A stretch of 64,000 bases of DNA from Cyclobacteriaceae bacterium (lineage in GTDB: Bacteria; Bacteroidota; Bacteroidia; Cytophagales; Cyclobacteriaceae), in the NCBI GenBank assembly GCA_958296015.1, contig CATQIH010000018.1, positions 62,001 to 126,000 of the forward strand. Direction: 5' to 3'. A program made the translations under genes and the position numbers. Shown piece by piece: positions 43,595 to 53,900 of this stretch (within the stretch, counting starts at the first letter, position 1; the number at the start of each line of letters is the position of its first letter). The notes under the pieces were generated by a model. The model ran no database searches. It was not told where the DNA came from and worked only from the letters and a program-made list of their open reading frames with translations.

Positions 43595-44371
43595 TCAGAC
43601 CAGCTGGCCTATGCTTTCCTGCAAGCGCAGCCTGACGGTATTTTGCAAGACAGTATTTTTCAACAACTCACGCATCTGCGGCACGGCTTCTTTCTCCCTA
43701 ATTTCTACCAGTCCATCAATGAGTTGTAATTGTACGTTCGGGTCCTGCTGAATACGCAGAGAATGCACAAGGGCTTCTCTGACCTCCGGCTGGTTTTGGA
43801 AGTGCAGTAAGGCTTGGATGGCTGCCATCCGCACATTCACATTTTCATCAAAATGCATCGTCTGAATCAGTGCCTGGATCAATTCCATATCTGCCCCGGT
43901 CTGCTGTGCAAACGATACTGCTTTGATACGCTGGCTGGGCGAGTTCTGACGAAGCATTTGTTTCATCTCCTGCACCTCCTGGCGCATCTTGGCAATCTCT
44001 ACAGATGACTGGTCTGCCTGCCTGTTTTCTGTAGTTGTGTTGCTTTGGCTGATGATGCCCGCTCCGTAGCCTAACACCAGCAGGGATACGGCAGCGGCTA
44101 TCTGCCAGAGCAGCCTAAAAGACCGTTGCCTGCTTTTGATAACTGGTTTTTCTTCCAGTTCGGCGTCGAGCCTGGCAAATAGGGCTTTGTCTGTCATGCT
44201 TGTTTCAACCATTGCTGCTCCTCGCAGTTGTTTTAATAGCGCGCCATCCTGTTGTAAGTGCGGGGGTAAATCAGGCCGCAGCAACAATTGCTTCAGTTCC
44301 TGTTCTTCCTGCTCGGTGCTGAACCCTTCGTAATAGCGTTTCAGCAAGGCTTCTGTTCTATTCCAGTTCAT
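43595..44371 (-). CDS. HEAT-repeat membrane protein, candidate anti-sigma factor
   Basis: 258 residues. The N-terminal 80 residues are cytoplasmic and helical (RTEALLKRYYEGFSTEQEEQ), followed by one membrane segment (LLWQIAAAVSLLVLGYGAGII), a coiled coil (about 120-145), and three HEAT-like repeats (about 150-255, e.g. NVRMAAIQALLHFQNQPEV). The N-terminus overlaps the sigma gene's end by 14 bp. A sigma gene followed by a single-pass protein with a short cytoplasmic helical domain is the standard sigma/anti-sigma layout; here the periplasmic sensor part is made of HEAT repeats. There is no zinc-binding anti-sigma motif. Confidence 0.75.
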   Translation of the reverse strand: MNWNRTEALLKRYYEGFSTEQEEQELKQLLLRPDLPPHLQQDGALLKQLRGAAMVETSMTDKALFARLDAELEEKPVIKSRQRSFRLLWQIAAAVSLLVLGYGAGIISQSNTTTENRQADQSSVEIAKMRQEVQEMKQMLRQNSPSQRIKAVSFAQQTGADMELIQALIQTMHFDENVNVRMAAIQALLHFQNQPEVREALVHSLRIQQDPNVQLQLIDGLVEIREKEAVPQMRELLKNTVLQNTVRLRLQESIGQLV

Positions 44372-44873
44372 ATTTAGTAATTTTCAGATAGTTTTCTCGT
44401 ACAGACTTCCGGGCTCTTGACAGGTTGACCCGGATCGTATTGATGGATAAGCCGGTTATTTTCTCAATCTCTTCAAAGCTCATTTCTTCTACATCTCGCA
44501 GGCGGATGATCGTTTGCTGCTGCTCAGGCAGATGTGTGAACAACTGTTTCATCAACCTGCTGCTATCCATAAGTTCAAGTTGACGGTAAGGCGTAGCATC
44601 ACCACTGCCAAAGTCGGGCATAGCTGCCTGTCCGGCCCGGTTCAGGTAGTTCTTGGACCTGAGGCGGTCGAGACATAAGTTTCGTGTAACCCGTAGGGCA
44701 AACGCTTGCGGACTATCATATGCCTGCCATTGATCCCGTTGGTGCCAAAGGCGCAACATGGTTTCCTGCAAAATGTCATTGGCTTCTTCACTATCTTTGA
44801 GCAGCGAAAGTGCCAGCCGGTAGAGCTTGTTTTTGGCCGGTAAGATTAACTGTTTGAATGCTTTTGCGTCCAT
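44358..44873 (-). CDS. ECF-type RNA polymerase sigma factor
   Basis: 171 residues from ATG 44873 (MDAKAFKQLILPAKNKLYRL); the frame is open to 44960 but the extra stretch has no sigma features. Region 2 is KLYRLALSLLKDSEEANDILQETMLRLWHQRDQW, split around the usual DxxQET. Region 4 is LPEQQQTIIRLRDVEEMSFEEIE and the helix-turn-helix GLSINTIRVNLSRARK. It overlaps the HEAT-repeat gene by 14 bp. It probably drives its own operon in response to envelope state. Confidence 0.9.
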   Translation of the reverse strand: MDAKAFKQLILPAKNKLYRLALSLLKDSEEANDILQETMLRLWHQRDQWQAYDSPQAFALRVTRNLCLDRLRSKNYLNRAGQAAMPDFGSGDATPYRQLELMDSSRLMKQLFTHLPEQQQTIIRLRDVEEMSFEEIEKITGLSINTIRVNLSRARKSVRENYLKITKYELE

Positions 44874-44929
44874 GTATCTGTAAGACGAACCAGTTTTGGA
44901 TTCATTACAAGCTAGCAAAAAAATTAGGC

Positions 44930-44968
44930 TATAAATAAAAATAGCACCCTGATTGCTCAAGGCGCTAT
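44930..44968 (-). terminator. Terminator of the giant adhesin gene
   Basis: ATAGCGCC with GGTGCTAT pair on the minus strand (44961-44968 with 44941-44948, one G-U), followed by a U-rich tract down to about 44930. It lies 25 bp after the adhesin stop and separates it from the ECF sigma gene. Confidence 0.7.
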
Positions 44969-44992
44969 AGTCAGCATGTGCTAACAGCAGGA

Positions 44993-47900
44993 TTAAGGCG
45001 TTCTGCCCCTCCAGATTTCCAGCCAGCCCGTATGGGAGCTGCTTTCACCCAGAATTTGCAGGTTATAGTAATAAACCCCATCCGGGTAATCTTCTCCATC
45101 CCAGGCGTTTTCATTCGTATAATTGTTGCTGCGGTAGATAATTCTTCCCCATCGGTTGGAAATGATCATTTTGGCTCCGCTACCATCACTTCCAAGCGGC
45201 AGGTTGATGATTCTGAAAGTGTCATTTTGCCCATCGCCATTGGGGGTGATGATGTTGGGAATATACAGCTCTTCCGTATATCGCACCTCTACCGTGCTGG
45301 TGAGCATACAGCCAAACTTATCTTCCAGCTGGATAATGTAAATGCCCATAGGCTTGTTTGCGAAAGTATATTCGTAATCGTTGATCGCCGGATTAGCATT
45401 GGTCACTTCCTGCCAGTCGGATGCATTACCGAAAGGATCTGCTGCAATGCGTACTCGGTACGGGAATCCGCCACCCTGAATTTTTCCTATCGCAATATCT
45501 CCTATCGGATCATTGACAGATACCTCAACACGCTCTGTAAAGATAGCGGTCAGCTCTCTTTCAGGACCTTCAATGCTGAATACCTCCGAGCGTTTGGTGC
45601 TTGTCTGGTTTCCGCAGGTAGTCTGCTGTTGCACCGCCTGCACCTGGTATTCACCCGTCTCCAGATTAGTAAACATATACATGGATGGTCTGACCTGGAA
45701 AATCTTCGTCATGTAAGGCGTTTGCTCGTCTGTTCTGTACAGGTTCAGCGTAAACGGCTCATTTTCGCCCACAACCAAGTTACTTACCGTAACAGTGCCT
45801 CCGTCACCAAAACAGGTAATATCTCCAGGGGCAATATCAAAAGTGATGTCTGTCTTACCGGTTTGAGGTATATTCCGGACAAGTTTGGCCGCACAAGTAC
45901 CTTCTGCTCTGGACTGTACGATCAGTTTGTAGTCAGCACCTGTAGGAAGGTCAGTCAGCACCACGCTGCTTGCACCTGCTTCAATGACACCTGAGCTGAC
46001 TACTTCACCGTTGCGCATGGCTTGCACGTCGTAAGGTGCTGGCGCAAATGAGGCTGACTCTGCACTCATCACCACTTCCAGGGTTGCTACCTGCGCCGGA
46101 GCATCGCAGGCAGGCAGGATAAAGTCTGCACTGCTGATGACAGGAGCTTTGGGTGCGATGGTAAAGGCAGACGTACACTCTTCGTCGGAATTTTTATCGA
46201 TCACCTGGTAGTAATATTTGCCAAGTGCGAGGTCTTCAAAAGTAAAGCTGCCAGCCACAGCATCTTCTATCAACTGCTCGTTGGTTGCCTGATTCTTGAC
46301 AGCGAACGTGTAATCTCCGCTTTCTCCGCCATCCACGGTGAGCGTGATCGTGCCTTTGCCGGTTTCGCAGCCCACTTCGGTGGTATATCTCACAACCTTG
46401 TTATTGCCCAACTCACAGATAATAGCAGGTTCACCGCCACCGCCGCCATTATTGCTGCAATTGTCGTTGACTGTGGCAAACAAGGTATCATATGCTGTAC
46501 CCAGATCATCTCTGACAATGATTTGATATTCACCTGCATTCAGATCAGACGCTTCTTTACCTCCATTGCCTGGGTTGGGCTGATTACCAGGATCGGTCAT
46601 GTTTATCCATAGAAACTCATAGGTAGTCGTTGCCGAACAACTAGACGGCACATTCAGCGTGATGCCTCCATCTGCTCCTGCACAGGTAGCAGCCCTAGTG
46701 ATGAAAGTGATATTATTCTGAACAGCAATGGTTCTTTCCAGGGTGAGTATTTCCTGGCAGCCTGCCTGCGCGTTTTTGTCTTTGATCAGAAGTTGGTAAT
46801 TGCCTGCTGACAGATCATCAAAAACCCACGTTAAGCCAAACGTATTGTAACCATCTTCCCAGTCAGAAGAATCAGCCACGTTGGTAAGCGAGCGATATTT
46901 GTATTCAAAACGGCTCGCTGCTACGCTGACGCCTGATTTGGGCAACAGGTTCACCATCAGGGCACCGTCTTTTCCACCCACGCAATTTACGTTGACCGGA
47001 TTGATGACAAACCTAGCCTTGTCGTGTCCGCAGCCGCATTGTGCTTCGGGCAACGTAGTAAACGTTTGGCTGGAAGAGAAGCTGCCATAATCGCACGTAC
47101 TTTTTGCCTGCACCCTCACCGCGTAAGGTGTATTTTCTCTCAGTGTATCGGCAGTAAATGTATTGGTATTTACTGTACTCGTCCAGACGTAACTGGTAGT
47201 CTGATTAGTTACCTCAACCACATATTCAGTGGCATTGGCAATCACATCCCAGGTTATGTCAAAGCCATTACACGAAGCATTCGGTGCCGTAACGTTAGGT
47301 ACTACCGGAAGATCATCCGTCGTATATGAACCCGTAGCCCATGTAGTAGCCAGGCCACAGCTATTCTCTGCTGTGATGCGATAATTATAATCAGTGGCCT
47401 GCGTCAGTGTGGTAAAAGTAGTATCTACACCCGTCACTGTCAGGCTGGTGATATTGGCAAGCGCATCTTCTACTTCTACCAGGTACCGGTCGGCATCTGC
47501 CACAGCCTCCCAGGCTAAGGTAAATCCAGTACAGGTAGCATCAGAAGGTGTAGCACTGACAGGTGCTGCTGCAGGAATACGCTGTGTATCAAAAGATGCC
47601 GGATCTGATGGAGCACTGTTGCCACAGCTACCTGCTCCATTGGCGATGATGCGGTAAGCATATGTGCCAGGAGCCGGTAAACCAGCTACTGTGATGCTGT
47701 TGGTATTGATTGTTCTTTCAAAATCCGGGGTACCAGCAAAACTGGCGTCATCCACCTGAACTGTATAGCTGTTCACCCCTGCCACTGGCGACCACTCGAT
47801 GTCAAACCCATCACAAGTAGGATTATCTGCCAACAAAACAACAGGTTTTGCCGGAGCACCAACCAATGTGACAGATGATTCTGCATAACCGGAAGGGCTG

Positions 47901-50900
47901 CCGCACAAATGATCTACCTGCACACGGTAGAAATATTCCTGCCCTGCATTCAGCCCTGTTATATTCAGGCTGTTGCTGGTGGATGGAACTGGTACGTTGT
48001 TGTATGCCGGTAGGATAGTTGTAAAGCCTGCATCTTCTGCAATATCTACAAAATACTGGTTAGCATCTGTTACAGGATTCCAGCGGACGGTAAATGCATC
48101 ACAGGTAATGCCATTTACCGGCTGCAAAGTTGTAGCCTCTGTTGCTTTGGTGGTGACAGCCACTTCGTTTGAGTTTACTGTCGGACCACAACTCGCCGTA
48201 ACAGCACGTACACGGTAGTAATAGGTGATGCCTTCTGCGAGTCCCGAAACCGTTTGGCTTGTGTTGCCGCCGGTTATGGTAGGATTGAATATGATATTGC
48301 CAAAAGCCGGATCATCAGCTACTTCCAGCTGGTAATCACTTACGCCTTCATCACTCCAACTGGCTGTAAATTCACTACATCCGACCAATGTAGCCGCATT
48401 GGCTGTAGGTGCGGGAATAGGTGCTGCATCTTTGATGGTAATAATTGGTGAAGTAGCCGGACAATCATTGTCGTCTGTTACTTCCAAGTAATAATTACCT
48501 GCGGTTAGCGTTCCTGCAAGAGGATCTTCTGTTGTCACGCCTGTCAGGATGCTACCATCTTTATACCACTGATAGTTGTAGTTTGGCGGGCCACCTGCCA
48601 ACGGCGTGCCACCGGACACATCAATGTCAATGCTTGCATCATCGCCACCATAGCAGCTTACGGAATCACTGGCACTGACCAGGTTGAATACAATCGGTGT
48701 TGGCTCGTTGATACGGACAGTATCTCCTACGGAGCATCCTTCGCCCAAATCTTCCACATGCACATAGTATTTGCCCCCGGTGGGTACACTAATGGTTTCT
48801 TCATAAAGCCCAGAGCCAACGTTTTCAGAAACATGCACTGTGTCAATATTTTCACTGATATAGTAAATGTTGTAAGGACCTGTTTCTTCGATATGGAAAG
48901 TGATTTCTCCACCAGTTCCATGACAAGTGGATATAGAACCTGTTAATGCTAAGTTGTTGCCAAACAGCGAGGGATTGTAAGCAGGGTCAGTTTCAACTTT
49001 TACCAAGAAGATGCCCCTCTCTGCACATCCAGTATTTTTGTCGGTTACTACTACAGTATACACACCACTTTTTACTCCTTTAGTCGGGTTGGAAGGCGTG
49101 CCGTGCAGATCTTCAGGTTCCTCGAAAGTAGTTGCAGAAGATGAAGTAGAAGTAACATTTGTTGCGCCTGTGCCATTGCTCCACAGCACATCATATAAAT
49201 CGCTGCCGCCGCTTATTTTGATAGGCACTATACCATATGGAGCACTCGGATTGCAATTGCCCACATAAAATATTTCATCACCAGGAGCTATATCTTCTCT
49301 CTCAATTTTTAGAGGTTCGGCAAAAGTGACATCAATTTCTTCTGCGTCTATGCACAACCCGTTGGCCACTTCCCAACGAAGACGGTAAACACCTGCTTCG
49401 CTCACAGTGATGGTGGCGTTGTTGGACGTGGCATCGTCAAAAGAAGCTGTTGCTCCTGAAGGAGTAGTTATCACTCGCCATTCTCCTGTTCCTGTAGCAG
49501 GTGCAGTAGCGTTCAGCGTATGTTCCAACGTACAACTGCTGCCATCTCCACCCGCATTGGCTACCGGCTCTTCGTAGATGGTAATCCTGATAGTGCTATC
49601 TTTTGAGCAACTGCCATTGGTGCGATAAGTCACATCATACACTTTTGCATCACTCGCGTTCAGGTCTATGGCACCGGTAGTGCTGTTGATGCTTAATCCG
49701 CTCGGAGTAGCAAAGAAGGTGCTTCCTGGCAAAACCGTACTGGTAAGCACTGGAGCAGGGCCGTTCTTACAATATTCCACAGCATCATAGCTAAAAGAAG
49801 CATCGTCTGCTGGGTTGATGGTGACATTAAAGGTGGCAGTATCCGCACATACATTCGCTGAAGTAACATATTGAATAGTATAAGCAATGTTCGGCGCAGA
49901 AGCCGCCAGATTGATCTCGCCGGTGTTCGTATTGACAAACTCCAGTCCTGCCGGCGTAGCAGAGAAGGTGCCGTTTGTCATGCCGGTAATGGTAGCTACC
50001 GGGTTAGCAGTTTCATTCTGGCAATAGGTAGTGTTGCCATAGCTGATAGCCGCATTTTCCTGCGTGATAATTTCAACGAATGTACTATAGCTGGCAGTGT
50101 TGCAAGCAGCAATGTAGTTGGTTACATTATACATACCCGGATCGGAAGCTGCCAGGTCAATTTCACCGGTAGCTCCGTCTATCACCAGCACACCTGTGCC
50201 GCCATCCCGCGGAGTAGCAGAGAAAGTACCAAAGCTGGCACCCGGAGCATCTGGTGTAGGCGATGGATTGGCTTCACCCTGGCAATAAGTTTCTTTGCTG
50301 TATTTGAAGGTAGCATCTGGCGCATTGGTAATGGTGATCATCACCGAGTCTTTCGACACACAGGAGCCATTGCTCACTGTGTAGTATACTTTATAAGGAC
50401 CACCGGTGTTGATATTGCTGGCAGCCAGATCTATTGTTCCATTATCTGCATCAACAGATAAGTTGGCAGGAGCATCCGTACTGAAAGTCCCCAGTGGTGT
50501 AAACCCTGGCTGTGGTGTGGGATTGGTTCCACTTTTACAGAAAGTACCGGTGCCATAGGTAAACGAAGCGATTGGTGCTTCCTTTATCGTTACTGTAAAG
50601 CTGTGGATTGACTCACAGCTATTCTGCGTCACACTGTATTCAATAGTATAAAGTGTACCTGGTGTGGCAGAACTTAAATCAATGGTTCCATCGGCAGCAT
50701 CCACTATCAATCCTTGGGTATTGGAGAAATTACCACCGGAAACAGCCACGTTGATGGCAGCAGGATTGGCCTCGCTCTGGCAGAACGTATTGGCTGCATA
50801 CTCAAAGAAAGCGTTCGGTGCTTCCTCGATAGTAATGGCAAGATCAAAGCTGGTATCACAGGTACCGGTATTGGTGGTGTATGTGATGGTGTAATTTCCC

Positions 50901-53900
50901 TGAACGGCTGCATTCAAATCAATCTCACCGGTTGTTGCATCAATTGGCAAGCCGTTATTCGCCGTAAAGATACCATTTGGTGTGATGATAGCTGTGGCTA
51001 CGGGAGTGGTTGCACCCTGGCAAAACGTTGTTACACCGCCATAGCTAAAAGTAGCATCTTTGTAGGCATTGACCATGATGTAGTTTGTTGCGGCTTTCGT
51101 GTCACTGTCACCAGCACCATTGTCTACTGTCAAACTTACGGTAGAGAAGCCGCTTCCATTGTAAGTCACTACATGAGGTCCTTTACCTGTCGCTGTTGCC
51201 GGCGTAGCATTTGCGCCAAAATTCCATGACCAGCCAGTAGCTCCTGAAGACTGATCGGTGAACTTCACTGTTTGCCCATCACATATTGCTGTTTGGTCTG
51301 CAATGAAGTTGGCGGCTACACCACCGGTGCAATTGTTGACCACTACGGATTGCGATACCGTTTCTGTACAACCGTTCGCTGTAAATCCGTAGGTAATTGT
51401 AATTGTGCCAGACACAGATGGGGTGAAAGAAGCTGTACCATCGCCGTTATCAGTAACGCCAGTGCCAGTAAAGGTACCGCCTGCCTGGTTTCCTGTTAGA
51501 GTAACTGTTGGATCTCCGGCACAATACGGCGAATTCAGACCTGTAAAGCTTACGACTGGTTTGGTATTGATGGTAAAATCAATTTGTGCAGAGGCTTCAC
51601 AGCCGTTGTTAGCTTTTGCGTAGAATTTATCCCCGTTGTTGACAGTAACATTCGTAGGGGTGGCTACCGCAATACTTAACCCGGCATCTTCGTACCAAGT
51701 ATAGGTATACCCAGTGCCTATCTCAACCTCGTAAGATGTGAGGTCTACCGTGCTGCTGCCATTACCCGGATTGTCTTCGCAAAGGTCTTTGCTCACGTCG
51801 GTAAGGATAGGCAGCGAACCTACACGGTAAGTCAATATGGTTATGCTGAAGCAACTATTGGCATCTGATACTTTAGCATAGAACTTCTGATTGTTAGCGG
51901 TTGTCACATTCAGGGTATTAATTTCTTCCGCAGCATTCAGCGAAGCGTTTGGATACCACTGAATGGTATAGCTACTGCTCGGATCAATCGTTGGGTGCTG
52001 ATCAGCCAGATTGATGCTGGCCGTGCTAATACCTTGTGTATCTTCGCAGACATCCTCACTGATTGTTGCTGGTACTATTGGCACAGCGTTGATGGTAATA
52101 TCTACAAAAAGGCTGCTTGCGCAGCTACCACCCGTGGTGTAAGTGACTCTGTAAGAACCGGCAGCCTGACCGCTAACGATACTTCCGTCGTCAGTATTAA
52201 TGACTAATCCATTGTCTGCTGCAAAGGCACCTCCTCCGGTAGTAACCGTTGGAGCGGGCACGTTCTCATTCTGACAGAATTCAGTAACACCGCCATAGCT
52301 AAAGGTGGCATCATCTGCTGCATTGATTTTAATAGATGAGGATGTTGTTGATTCACAAGTAGTTGTAGCATCAGTCACTGTATAGGTAATGGTGTAGGTA
52401 GTGCCCACAATAGCACCACTCAGGTCAAATTCGCCGGTAACAGCATCTACCAGCCCTTCGGCATTAGCATACGTACCGCCAGTTTTGTCGGACACAGGGT
52501 TGCTTTGATTGATACAAAACTGTGTGCCGCCATAAGAAAAAGTAGCATCCGGCACCGCATTGATTTTGATATTGGTAGTAGCCACAGATTCAGGACATGA
52601 GCCGGAAGCAGCAATCGTATTGGTTATCACATAATCCCCAGACATAGAATTAGCCAAATCAATCACTCCGGTACTTGGATTGATTTTCAGGTTTGTATTA
52701 TCCACCGTAAAAGTTCCGGCACTGGCACCGGTAGCAAAAACAGGAGCCGGGTTTGTCGTATTGTTCTTGCAATATTCCGCGAATTCATAGCTAAAGGTAG
52801 CATCCGCCGTAGAAGTGTTGATGGTAACAGGAATGGTTTGGCTAGATGAACAGGTGCCATTTACCAAGCTATACGTAACCGTATAACTACCAGAAAAAGA
52901 ACCTGAAAGATCAATTTCGCCAGGGTTAACGCCAGTAAATTTTAGGTTAGTACTACTAGCTGTAAAAGTACCGTTAGGGGTAGCGGTGGTTGGCGTTGGA
53001 TTAGTATCATCCTGGCAGAAAGTACCCGAACCATAACTAAAAGAGGCATCAGGTGTTCCGTTGACCGTAATGGCAAAAGTAGTGGTAGCAGGACAAGCAC
53101 CCGGAAGTGAGTACCGAACTGTATAATTACCTGACTGAGAACCGGCGGGATTGATAGCTCCTGTAGCAGCATCAATTGTCAAGCCTGCTTCCGCAGAGAA
53201 GTTACCGCCTGTTGTAGCAACGGTAAGTGTAGGTGCTGCATCGCCCTGACAGAATGTATTAGGCGCATAGCTGAAAGAAGCATCCTGTGCAGCCAGTATT
53301 TGTATGTTAAACGTGGTACTGCTCGGGCAGCTACCAGTTGTGGGTGTAGTATAAGTCACTACATAGTTTCCAACCGTAGAGCTACTCAGAGTGATTTCTC
53401 CTGTGTTTGCATCAATGGACAAACCTGTTCCGGCAGTAAATGTACCGCCTGGTGTAGCTACGTTGGTAGGGGAAGGGTCAATGCCATCTTTGCAATAACT
53501 TGCCTGAGGATAATCGAAACTTGGATCATCTTTAGGGTTTACGGTGAAATTTCTGGTCGCTACATTCTGGCACGTGCCATCGTCTACCAAAGCGTATACT
53601 ACTTCGGCATTGGTAATAGACTTACTAGTAGCATTGGCTACCGGATTGCTTACGGTGTTTCCGTCGTAATTGTGATACCATGTAATGGTGTAAGCACCTC
53701 CATTGTCCAAACTACCATTCAGTGTTGTCAGGTTAAAGGTCGCAACATCAGTACCAAAGACATCCTCGCATACGGTGACGGGTGCCGTGTCAGCGGCTGG
53801 AAGTGCACGGGTAGTAGCAGGTGCAGAAACCACATAGCTACTCTCTCCGCATGCGTTGACGGCTCTTACCCTGAAGGTATAAGAAGTTGCCGGATCTAAG

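Noticed and set aside
44978-45994. Long plus-strand open frames opposite the adhesin (also 49871-50461 and 53300-53899)
   Set aside because: They are antisense shadows of a strongly conserved modular protein and have no recognisable protein features.
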